From: Mycobacterium sp.
GTDB taxonomy: Bacteria > Actinomycetota > Actinomycetes > Mycobacteriales > Mycobacteriaceae
Direction of reading: 5' to 3'
DNA: 6,137 nt
Assembly: GCA_025965815.1 (NCBI GenBank)
Contig: JAOPWF010000695.1
Coordinates: forward strand, 1-6,137
Positions within the stretch are counted from its first letter, which is position 1. Each line of letters opens with the position of its first letter. Positions 1 to 5,415 of this stretch are shown here, in pieces. The translations under genes and the position numbers were made by a program. A model generated the notes under the pieces. That model saw nothing but the letters and a program-made list of their open reading frames with translations. It ran no database searches and was not told where the DNA came from.

Positions 1-509
1 CGGGTGGGGCTGTGCCGCTCGACGAATCCGTCATAGCCTGACTCGACCAGGCGCATGAGGTTGCCGGTGGTGGCCACCGGGAGATACGCGAGGTCACCGA
101 TGCTGCGGAACAGGCCGATTTGCGTGCCTGCCAAGACCGAGATGGGCACCGTGACATACCCGTGCGGCACCGATGACGGAACGAACCCGATGATCGCCAG
201 CACGACGGCCTGGATGCCCATGGTCCACCGGAGCGGGTGTGACAGCACCCGCTCGACTCGTCCGGACTTGACATGCGAAGACAGCGCAACACCGGCCATG
301 AAGGCAAGGATCGGCCAGACATGCGCCAGTGCCGCCGCCCAGTTCCGCTCGGCGAAATTGATCGCGAAGAAGATCACGTTGCCGGTCTGAACGTTGGCGA
401 AGACGCCGCCGCGGGCGAGGTAGGTGTGCGAGTCCAGGAATCCGTTGGCAAGCGTCAGAAGCAACGCGAATCGCAGCGTGGTCGACGTGCGGGTCACCTC
501 ACGCATCAT
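1..509 (-). CDS. DUF1275 (YoaK-type) integral membrane protein, 3' end outside the window
   Basis: The first 169 residues are visible and the C-terminus runs off the left edge. The family is a multi-pass inner-membrane protein group (DUF1275, YoaK) of unknown transport role. Recognisable family signatures are GFLDSHTYLARGGVFAN at residues 23-39 followed by QTGNV at 41-45, and a second half-motif PISVLAGTQIGLF at 122-134. Hydrophobic stretches lie at about 12-32, 44-53, 57-76, 95-111 and 118-134, consistent with a membrane protein of roughly 230 residues of which about three quarters is seen. The start is the first of two adjacent ATGs (507-509), because GGAG sits six bases upstream on the minus strand; the reading frame is open further upstream to a stop at 612-614 but holds no better start with a ribosome site. 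It is 141 bp downstream of the glycosyltransferase on the same strand and may have its own promoter. Family call is fairly secure; substrate is unknown. Confidence 0.8.
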   Translation of the reverse strand, partial: MMREVTRTSTTLRFALLLTLANGFLDSHTYLARGGVFANVQTGNVIFFAINFAERNWAAALAHVWPILAFMAGVALSSHVKSGRVERVLSHPLRWTMGIQAVVLAIIGFVPSSVPHGYVTVPISVLAGTQIGLFRSIGDLAYLPVATTGNLMRLVESGYDGFVERHSPT

Positions 510-515
510 GCCGGA

Positions 516-519
516 CTCC
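516..519 (-). promoter_or_regulatory. ribosome binding site of the DUF1275 gene
   Basis: The minus strand reads GGAG, then six bases (TCCGGC), then ATG. This spacing decides the start at 509 rather than an upstream codon in the same open frame. Confidence 0.55.
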
Positions 520-586
520 GGAACCTCACAGGAATCGCCGTCGAAAGCGCCCGCAGCTATATCGATCCCGGATACACACTTTGTTG

Positions 587-615
587 CGACTACTGCGGGT
601 TCCCCCCGAGGTCAA
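587..615 (-). promoter_or_regulatory. possible sigma-A-like promoter for the DUF1275 gene
   Basis: On the minus strand TTGACC (615-610) is followed by a 17-base spacer and TAGTCG (592-587). The -35 matches the consensus in five of six positions, but the -10 lacks the final T, which is usually conserved in mycobacteria. It would give a 5' leader of about 70 bases. The call is inference from a weak match; read-through from the glycosyltransferase gene is equally possible. Confidence 0.22.
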
Positions 616-650
616 ACACGCTCGCGACGACGCGGACTGACCGCACGCGG

Positions 651-1757
651 CTACGGCAGCCCCAACGCGCTGAGCATCCCCGCCGCCGCCCGCGGCCAGG
701 TGAAATGTTCGGCCCGCCGGCGCGCACAGGTGCGCCGCTGGAACTCTGGCTGGCTGATCACGGACCGGACGGCGTTGGCGATGGCGCCCGGGTCGTTGTC
801 CGCCGTCGCTCCGCTGTCCGCGGTCAGGAGCTCCGCCAGAGCAGAAGTCCGCGACACCACCGCCGGTGTCCCGCATGCCAGCGCTTCCAGCGCCGCAAGG
901 CCGAACGTCTCGTGCGGACCGGGCGCCAGCGCTACATCGGCGGACGCCAGGATGGTGGCCACGGTGTCCCGGCACCCGATGAAGCCGGTGAAGTCGACGG
1001 GCAATCGGGCCGCCTGCCGGTCCAGCCGTGCGCGAAGTGGTCCCTCGCCCACGATGACCAACCGGGCATCCACCCCCGATCTGCGCAGTGCGGCGACGGT
1101 GTCGATGCTGCGGTGGGCGTGCTTCTCCACCGACAACCGTCCGCAGTGCACCAACAGGGTCTGCTCGGGGCGGGCCCAGCGGTGCCGGGTAACCGCGCTA
1201 CGCCGACTCGGGTGGAAGAGATCCAGGTCGACACCCAGCGGCACCGTCACCGCATTGGGCGCGTTGATCCTGTCGAACTCCTGGCGCGCGAAGGCGGTCG
1301 TGCAGACCACGGCGTCGTAATTGGCGACCGTGCGGCGGTTGGCGAAATCGGCGATACTGCGTGCCAGCCGATTCGGAAGTAATTGTCCGACAAGGCGATC
1401 CAACCGTTCGTGGGAGATCATCACGGTGGCGACGTGGTGCTCGCGGCCCCAGCCGCCCAGCGAGCGCAGGGTGAGCCGGTCGGACACCTCCAGGGCATCG
1501 GGCGCGAGCTGTTCCAGCAGGGTGGTCACCGGTCGGGGCAGCACCGCGCGGTAGCCGCCGGTGAAGGGAATCAATCTCGCCGGCAATGAGATTCGCACGA
1601 CGCCCGACTCCAGCACGGTCCACTCGGGCCGTCGTCCCGGCACGATCAGGAAGACCTCGTGTCCCGCACCGCAGTACTCGGCACCCAGCCGGTCGACGGC
1701 GGTGCGCAGGCCGCCGGAGCGGGGCCCGTAGAAGTTGGCGACCTGAACAACCCGCAT
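651..1757 (-). CDS. mgtA: MgtA-like GDP-mannose-dependent alpha-mannosyltransferase (GT4 family)
   Basis: This 368-residue protein is a GT-B fold glycosyltransferase of family GT4. In mycobacteria the MgtA (Rv0557) enzyme transfers mannose from GDP-mannose to a glucuronosyl-diacylglycerol glycolipid at the inner face of the plasma membrane. Visible motifs are the N-terminal glycine loop GPRSGGLRTAVDRLG (11-25), SHERLD (115-120), PLGVDLDLFHP (173-183) at the domain hinge, GRLSVEKH (206-213), GEGPLR (237-242), and the GT4 signature E283-x7-E291 in HETFGLAALEAL. Length is close to the M. tuberculosis protein (about 378). The start is the ATG that gives the MRVVQVANFYGP N-terminus; no in-frame alternative start is nearby, and the only purine-rich element, AGGGG, lies just two bases before the ATG, so the ribosome site is poor. 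It lies 84 bp downstream of a secreted hydrolase gene on the same strand. In M. tuberculosis the gene sits near menaquinone genes instead, as I recall, so this could be a relocated orthologue or a paralogue. Confidence 0.9.
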   Translation of the reverse strand: MRVVQVANFYGPRSGGLRTAVDRLGAEYCGAGHEVFLIVPGRRPEWTVLESGVVRISLPARLIPFTGGYRAVLPRPVTTLLEQLAPDALEVSDRLTLRSLGGWGREHHVATVMISHERLDRLVGQLLPNRLARSIADFANRRTVANYDAVVCTTAFARQEFDRINAPNAVTVPLGVDLDLFHPSRRSAVTRHRWARPEQTLLVHCGRLSVEKHAHRSIDTVAALRRSGVDARLVIVGEGPLRARLDRQAARLPVDFTGFIGCRDTVATILASADVALAPGPHETFGLAALEALACGTPAVVSRTSALAELLTADSGATADNDPGAIANAVRSVISQPEFQRRTCARRRAEHFTWPRAAAGMLSALGLP

Positions 1758-1841
1758 AACCCCTGAATCAGAACCGGCACGCGTGTGCGGTCAACAACGC
1801 CCGCTCAACGGTTGCCTGAACTGCCCGTGAATACCGGTCAG
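1758..1841 (-). other. gap between the hydrolase and mgtA, no clear promoter
   Basis: This 84-bp gap on the minus strand has TTGACC about 30 bases before the mgtA ATG, but no TAnnnT -10 follows at the right distance. An 8-bp palindrome CACGCGTG (1778-1785) lies 20 bases before the start. No terminator hairpin with a T-run is seen, so co-transcription of the two genes is the simplest reading. Confidence 0.3.
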
Positions 1842-2753
1842 CTAGCCGACATAACGGCCGAACCAGTCCTGTACCCGCCGCCACGCGTCGGCCGCGGCAG
1901 CGGGGTTGTAGCGCTCCCCGGTGTCGTTGAAGAACGCGTGATCGGCGTTCGGTTCAATGACCAGCTCGTGGATCAGCCCGGCGCGCGTCAGCGCCGCCTC
2001 CGCCGCAGGCTCCGAGGAGGTGACGCGCGTATCGAGCGCCCCGTAGAAGCCGAGGACCGCGACATTCTTGGAGCCGGAGAAGTCGGGGTTGTCCGGCAGC
2101 GGCCCGTAGAACGGGACGGCGGCGGACAGCCGCGGTTCACCGGAGGCCAGCAGCTGCCAGACCTGTCCGCCGCCCATGCAGAATCCGACCGCGGCGGCCT
2201 TCTTGTCCGGCACGCGTCGCTGCAGTTCGCCGACACCGGACTTCAGGTTGGCCACGAACTCGGCCGGCGGGATCTTGCTCAGCGCCGCGGTGGCCTGCGC
2301 GGGGTCGGAAAAAGCAGCGGTGCCACCCTGCCGTGACAACAGGTCGATCGCCAGTGCCGAGTAGCCGATGCCCCCGAATCGACCGGCCACCGAGCGGACC
2401 CAGTCGTTGAGTCCCTTGTTCTCGTGGATGACCAGCACGCCGCCGCGGGGATTCGCCGCCGCGGCCCATGCGCCCTGGAGTTCCCCCTGCGGGGCCGCCC
2501 AGGTGATCGGCGTGGTGGGCAGCGCCTTGTCCGATCCCGGTGGCGGCGCACTCGAGGTCGCGGCGCCGGAGGACGTCACGGGTGCATTCGCGGCCGGTCT
2601 CTTCGCGTCGCCGCAGGCGGCGAACAATGCGGTCGCCGCCGCCGTGCCGACGCCGATCAGTGCGAGCCGGCGCAGCGCCTCGCGTCTGGACAGCAGCCCG
2701 TCGACGTGGTCGGTGGCGATTTCTTCGGCGATGTAGCGCTGTAGCGGAGTCAC
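1842..2753 (-). CDS. Tat-exported lipoprotein of the dienelactone hydrolase family
   Basis: This 303-residue alpha/beta hydrolase belongs to the dienelactone hydrolase family (Cys-Asp-His triad esterases that open lactone or ester bonds). The N-terminus has a long n-region, then SRREAL with twin arginines 23-24, a hydrophobic stretch to about 45, and a lipobox-like LFAAC with the candidate lipidated Cys47. A Ser/Pro/Ala-rich linker (about 52-80) leads to the catalytic domain. Family residues visible are Glu111 in VIHENKGLND, nucleophile Cys192 in GFCMGGG, Asp241 in YGALDTR and His272 in NADHAFF. All triad residues are present, so it is probably active, outside the membrane. The GTG start gives the MTPLQRYIAEEI N-terminus; there is no Shine-Dalgarno sequence, but a -10-like CATACT ends seven bases before it, suggesting leaderless translation. 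It diverges from the dehydrogenase gene and precedes mgtA by 84 bp. The native substrate is unknown; a role in envelope ester hydrolysis would be a guess. Confidence 0.87.
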   Translation of the reverse strand: MTPLQRYIAEEIATDHVDGLLSRREALRRLALIGVGTAAATALFAACGDAKRPAANAPVTSSGAATSSAPPPGSDKALPTTPITWAAPQGELQGAWAAAANPRGGVLVIHENKGLNDWVRSVAGRFGGIGYSALAIDLLSRQGGTAAFSDPAQATAALSKIPPAEFVANLKSGVGELQRRVPDKKAAAVGFCMGGGQVWQLLASGEPRLSAAVPFYGPLPDNPDFSGSKNVAVLGFYGALDTRVTSSEPAAEAALTRAGLIHELVIEPNADHAFFNDTGERYNPAAAADAWRRVQDWFGRYVG

Positions 2754-2760
2754 ATTCGCG

Positions 2761-2766
2761 AGTATG
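2761..2766 (-). promoter_or_regulatory. -10-like element for the hydrolase gene (leaderless)
   Basis: The minus strand reads CATACT, seven bases, then the GTG start of the hydrolase. This places a predicted transcription start at or next to the start codon, and there is no Shine-Dalgarno sequence. The -35 position (TACCCA after a 17-base spacer) is a poor match, as is common in mycobacterial promoters. Inference only. Confidence 0.35.
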
Positions 2767-2798
2767 CGCCAGCGAGCCGTCGGTGGGTACCGCGATTG

Positions 2799-2811
2799 CG
2801 CCGATACGGCG
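2799..2811. repeat. short inverted repeat between the divergent genes
   Basis: CGCCG, a three-base ATA spacer, and CGGCG form a perfect 5-bp-arm inverted repeat that touches the -10-like element of the dehydrogenase gene. Its place suggests an operator for a repressor, but arms this short occur by chance in GC-rich DNA. Confidence 0.2.
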
Positions 2812-2816
2812 ATACT
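2811..2816 (+). promoter_or_regulatory. -10-like element for the dehydrogenase gene
   Basis: GATACT lies two bases before the first ATG (2819) and eight bases before the second ATG (2825) of the dehydrogenase. There is no Shine-Dalgarno sequence. If used, transcription would begin close to the ATG at 2825, which would make the mRNA leaderless and favour the second ATG as the true start. No -35 match was seen. Confidence 0.3.
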
Positions 2817-2818
2817 CG

Positions 2819-3745
2819 ATGGTCATGGAATGGACACCGGACCGCGATGGTCTGCGCGGCAGGGTTGTCGTGGTCGCCGGCGCGACTCGCGGTGCGGGGC
2901 GCGGTATCGCCGCGGCGCTCGGTGAGGCGGGTGCGACGGTAATCTGCACCGGCCGCAGCAGCGTTTCGGGCAACGAGCGATCCGACTACGACCGGCCCGA
3001 AACCATCGAGGAGACCGCCGCGCTGGTCAACGAACTGGGCGGCGTCGGCATCCCCGTCCAGGTCGATCACCTTGATCCCGAGCAGGTGAGCGCCCTGGCC
3101 GACAGGGTGCGCGCCGAGCACGGAGCCATCGATGTCCTGGTGAACGACATCTGGGGAGCCGAGGTTCTCAAGGGGCCGCCGCCGTCGTGGAACAGGCCGG
3201 TCTGGGAACACGACCTCGACGACGGGTTGCGGATCCTTCGCCTCGGCGTCGACACGCACCTGATCACGTCGCATTTCCTGCATCCGCTGCTGGTCAAGCG
3301 ACCCGGCGGGCTGCTAGTTGAAATCACCGATGGGACAAGGCAATACAATGATCAGAACTATCGGATATCGGTGTTCTACGACCTGGCCAAGACGGCGGTG
3401 AACCGCCTCGCCTACTCACACGGACATGAGCTGAGCAGGTACGGTGCGACCGCTGTCGCGCTCACTCCGGGCTGGTTGCGCTCGGAGATGATGCTCGACA
3501 ACTGGGGAGTCTCGGAGGCGAACTGGGGTACGGCGCTGGAACCGGACCGGTCCGACGGTTACCCGACTGCTCCCCCGCCGTTCGAGCAGTCCGAGACACC
3601 GCGATACGTCGGGCGGGCGGTAGCTGCGATCGCCGCCGACGAAGCCCGTTCCCGGTGGAATCAGCACTCCCTCACATCGGCTGAGCTGGCGCGGGAGTAC
3701 GGCTTCACCGACGTCGACGGCCGGCAACCCGACGGCTGGGGCTAA
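2819..3745 (+). CDS. short-chain dehydrogenase/reductase with a variant active site
   Basis: This protein has 308 residues, or 306 if translation starts at the second ATG (2825). It has the Rossmann NAD(P)-binding fold of the SDR superfamily: the glycine motif GATRGAGRGI (21-30), an acidic VDH at 82-84, the strand IDVLVN (104-109), and the catalytic pair Tyr187-x3-Lys191 in YDLAK. After catalysis come TPGWLRSEMM (216-225) and a longer C-terminal segment to QPDGWG than in classical 250-residue SDRs. Two features are unusual. The usual NNAG is NDIWG (109-113), and the strand that should carry the catalytic Ser reads EITDGT (168-173), so Thr170 or Thr173 would have to replace it. The nearest relatives I can name are the atypical DHRS1-like SDRs. 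It may be an oxidoreductase of unknown substrate. It diverges from the hydrolase gene with a 65-bp gap and precedes two decayed genes on the same strand by 71 bp. Confidence 0.88.
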   Translation: MVMEWTPDRDGLRGRVVVVAGATRGAGRGIAAALGEAGATVICTGRSSVSGNERSDYDRPETIEETAALVNELGGVGIPVQVDHLDPEQVSALADRVRAEHGAIDVLVNDIWGAEVLKGPPPSWNRPVWEHDLDDGLRILRLGVDTHLITSHFLHPLLVKRPGGLLVEITDGTRQYNDQNYRISVFYDLAKTAVNRLAYSHGHELSRYGATAVALTPGWLRSEMMLDNWGVSEANWGTALEPDRSDGYPTAPPPFEQSETPRYVGRAVAAIAADEARSRWNQHSLTSAELAREYGFTDVDGRQPDGWG

Positions 3746-3752
3746 CCGGTGG

Positions 3753-3770
3753 ACAGTTTCTGAAATCTGT
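3753..3770. promoter_or_regulatory. imperfect palindrome, possible operator ahead of the decayed operon
   Basis: ACAGTTTCTGAAATCTGT is an 18-bp imperfect palindrome with 12 of 18 positions symmetric (ACAG-x-TT, then AA-x-CTGT). It lies 46 bases before the old start of the amidohydrolase remnant, where a TetR or GntR-type operator would be expected. In M. tuberculosis a TetR-family gene is, as I recall, adjacent to the related amidohydrolase gene. It may be a relic. No search for a matching regulator site was possible. Confidence 0.25.
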
Positions 3771-3816
3771 TCACGGTTTCGTCGACACCTGTCTCCGGAG
3801 CCTGTTCGATGACGAA

Positions 3817-4231
3817 GTGACGTACGACACAATCATCCGCAACGGCCACTGGTTCGACGGCCCACCAGGAGCGAACAGGCCCGAATGGAGCGAATGCTTA
3901 CCGAGGCACTGAATGCGGGTTTCGTCGGGATGTCCTCGCAGCAGTTGCTTTTCGACAAGCTCGACGGTGACACCTGCCGTTCCCGGACGCTGCCGTCGAC
4001 CTATGCCAGGCCGCGCGAACTCCGGCGGCTCAAGGCGCTGCTGCGGCGCGCCGACCGGGTTCTGCAGTCGGGCCCGGACATCGAGAATCCGCTCAACGTC
4101 GCGGGCGGGCCGTGTTCCTCGACGGCAAGGCGACCGACGTTGTCGGCACCGAGCGAACCGGCCGGTTCCTGCGGGCCGACCAGAAGACGGCTGCACCGCC
4201 CGAACGTGTGGGGCTGGCGCATGCCGGCTGA
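3817..4231 (+). pseudogene. decayed N-acyl-D-amino-acid deacylase-like amidohydrolase (three fragments)
   Basis: Three pieces of one amidohydrolase survive in three reading frames. The N-terminus (GTG at 3817) gives VTYDTIIRNGHWFDG, the first beta-strands typical of D-aminoacylases, and then hits a stop near 3912. From about 3870 another frame gives MLTEALNAGFVGMSSQQLLF and then DKLDGD, a mid-protein segment continuing through RSRTLPSTYARPRELRRL to SGPDIENPLNV near 4100. From about 4103 a third frame gives AVFLDGKATDVVGTERTGRF, the usual C-terminal beta-sandwich, ending at TGA 4229-4231. Only about 135 residues remain of a family usually 480-600 long, so most of the metal-binding TIM barrel is deleted, twice and out of frame. 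In M. tuberculosis the Rv2913c family is of this kind. It cannot make an active enzyme. An 8-bp direct repeat, GGAGCGAA, at 3868-3875 and 3887-3894 lies at the first junction. Family assignment is from memory of conserved segments. Confidence 0.78.
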
Positions 4232-4669
4232 CACGGTCCGGGCTCTGGCGCGCTCTGGCCAAGCGCGACTGGGACTCCGTCAAGACGTTCCTGTCGGACG
4301 ACTGCCTCTACACCGACATGCCCGTGGGCCCGACCCTGGCCGCCCGCGGTCCCGACGACATCGTCAAGCGCCTCAAGGTCGGGCTTGAACCCTCGCCGAA
4401 TACAGGAATCGGGACAGCCTGCTCGTCTGCAACGGCGCCGACGTGATGTACGAGCACTCCGAGACGTGGACCTGGCGCACCGGTGAGACGGCTCAGCTTC
4501 CGTTTGTGTCCGTGCACAATGTCAGCCTGGAAGAGGTGTCGGCAAAGTGACTGTGTGGAAGGACTATTGGGACTTCTGGGCGATCGTCAACAGTGCACCT
4601 GCGTCGTGGATGGAAAGCCTGGCGGCGTCGGACACCTCATGGGTGTTCGACGCCACCGGGCTGATTTGA
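4221..4669 (+). pseudogene. NTF2/SnoaL-like protein gene broken by three frameshifts
   Basis: The gene starts at ATG 4221, inside the last codons of the amidohydrolase remnant (ATGCCGGCTGA), an 11-base overlap typical of translational coupling. Conserved pieces occur in three frames: MPADTVRAL, then WRALAKRDWDSVKTFLSDDC and MPVGPTLAARGPDDIVKRLK, then AEYRNRDSLL, NGADVMYEHSETW and TGETAQLPFVSVHNV, then KVTVWKDYWDF and WVFDATGLI. The breaks fall at 4245-4248 (CTGTGG read as CTGG, two bases lost), 4390-4392 (one C lost from a run of four) and 4536-4537 (one base, probably G, lost). Restoring four bases gives exactly 150 codons plus a stop, the usual length of the limonene-epoxide-hydrolase/SnoaL fold and close to M. 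tuberculosis Rv2910c as I recall it. The VWKDYWD segment is typical of this group. It is non-functional unless the indels are assembly errors. It ends 18 bp before the convergent ABM gene. Confidence 0.82.
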
Positions 4670-4687
4670 CCTCGTTGCGCGACGCGG

Positions 4688-5308
4688 TCAGGCCATCTCG
4701 GGCACACGCAGGTGGGCTAGCGCCAACTCGAAGTCGTGCTCGTCGAGCACCTCTGCGCCTGCTTCCTGGGTGGCGCCGGCCCTGAGCCTGTCCAACTGGT
4801 CTTTGTTCCGCTCCATCGCTTCGACGCTGTCGAAGGCCACCGAGCCCACGCCACGACCGGACGCGCGGTCGACCAGCAGGCTGGCACTGCAGAATCCGTC
4901 GAGCTGCTCCAGCGCGGGCAGAACAGTCCTCTTGTACATGTCGATGCCGCCGTCGATGCGATCCGGGCTTACCCTGACCCAGGTCGCCCGGACACATACT
5001 CCCTCACCCGCCTCGTGGTCGCGGTGCAGCGCAGCGATCTCCCATTCCTCGACGTCTGCGCTGCCGCCGAAAATCTCCGCCAGGCGGTCACGCATCGCCC
5101 GAACAGCCTCCCCGCTGGCGCGCATCGCGTCTTGGGACTGCCAGGCGGTGGTCGTAATACAGCGGCCGGATGACCGGTCAACCATCAGGGACAAGCCGAC
5201 GAATCCCTCGAGGCCCTCGAGCGCGGGCATCACAGTGTCGCGGACATACGCAACGCCATCATCTATGGATGAGGGCTGCGCCTGAATAGTGCTAGTGCGT
5301 GCATACAC
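4688..5308 (-). CDS. protein with two tandem ABM-like (ferredoxin-fold) domains
   Basis: This 206-residue cytosolic protein has no signal peptide or membrane segment. It is an internal duplication. Repeat one (about 2-98) contains [20 protein letters not shown], then [15 protein letters not shown] (36-49); repeat two (about 105-202) contains [20 protein letters not shown], then [15 protein letters not shown] (138-152). Each repeat ends in a glutamate- and histidine-containing strand. The pattern of a strand, a helix with PALE, a strand with GF and D-R-x-SGR, and a helix with EAM or DAM fits the antibiotic-biosynthesis-monooxygenase (dimeric alpha/beta barrel) superfamily, here with both halves of the barrel on one chain. 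Whether it is an enzyme, a haem binder or a stress protein cannot be told. The GTG start is fixed by AGAGGAGG six bases upstream. It lies 107 bp downstream of the FUSC-like gene on the same strand and converges with the NTF2 remnant. Confidence 0.85.
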   Translation of the reverse strand: MYARTSTIQAQPSSIDDGVAYVRDTVMPALEGLEGFVGLSLMVDRSSGRCITTTAWQSQDAMRASGEAVRAMRDRLAEIFGGSADVEEWEIAALHRDHEAGEGVCVRATWVRVSPDRIDGGIDMYKRTVLPALEQLDGFCSASLLVDRASGRGVGSVAFDSVEAMERNKDQLDRLRAGATQEAGAEVLDEHDFELALAHLRVPEMA

Positions 5309-5314
5309 AATCTG

Positions 5315-5322
5315 CCTCCTCT
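5315..5322 (-). promoter_or_regulatory. strong ribosome binding site fixing the GTG start of the tandem ABM gene
   Basis: The minus strand reads AGAGGAGG, six bases (CAGATT), then GTG. This is the best Shine-Dalgarno match in the window. It supports GTG 5308 over the absence of any in-frame ATG, and it contrasts with the lack of such sites before the hydrolase and dehydrogenase genes. Confidence 0.8.
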
Positions 5323-5335
5323 GGTCGGGGCAGCG

Positions 5336-5362
5336 TCACGACGGCGCCGCCGTCCGTTTCAT
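5336..5362 (-). CDS. possible eight-codon leader peptide MKRTAAPS
   Basis: In the leader of the tandem ABM gene an ATG (5362-5360) preceded by GGGAGG opens a frame of eight codons ending in TGA (5338-5336), 27 bases before the ABM start. The spacing from the ribosome site to the ATG is short (three bases). The frame overlaps the hairpin at 5340-5354. Frames this short are common by chance; no attenuation-type codon run is seen. Low confidence. Confidence 0.12.
   Translation of the reverse strand: MKRTAAPS
5340..5354. other. perfect hairpin in the gap between the FUSC-like and ABM genes
   Basis: On the minus strand GACGGC, loop GGC, GCCGTC forms a six-base-pair GC-rich stem between the FUSC stop and the ABM start. 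No run of T follows, so it is not a textbook terminator. It could be a leader structure, an mRNA end stabiliser or a U-less mycobacterial terminator. Confidence 0.25.
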
Positions 5363-5415
5363 CGTCCTCCCACGGCCAAGGCGTGGCAATGGGCGTGCGT
5401 TGTCACATTCTGACC

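Noticed and set aside
615..650. Terminator after mgtA
   Set aside because: The possible stems (CCGC/GCGG with a two-base loop, CGCG/CGCG with a four-base loop) are too short and lack a T-run.
273..1382. Long plus-strand open frames across the mgtA and DUF1275 region
   Set aside because: They are antisense shadows in GC-rich DNA; the minus strand carries clear GT4 and DUF1275 motifs, and the plus-strand translations are low-complexity Arg-rich sequence.
3771..4283. A 170-codon minus-strand frame across the amidohydrolase remnant
   Set aside because: The plus strand shows recognisable amidohydrolase pieces; the minus frame has no recognisable motif and no ribosome site.
3885..4446. Two overlapping plus-strand frames as real small genes
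   Set aside because: Each contains only a part with family similarity and then random Arg-rich sequence, as expected when frameshifted pseudogenes are read in one frame.
4670..4687. Bidirectional terminator between the convergent genes
   Set aside because: Only a four-base-pair stem with a wobble pair can be drawn and no T-run follows.
4587..4997. Minus-strand frame of 136 codons
   Set aside because: It overlaps the tandem ABM gene in another frame and the NTF2 remnant, with no motif of its own.
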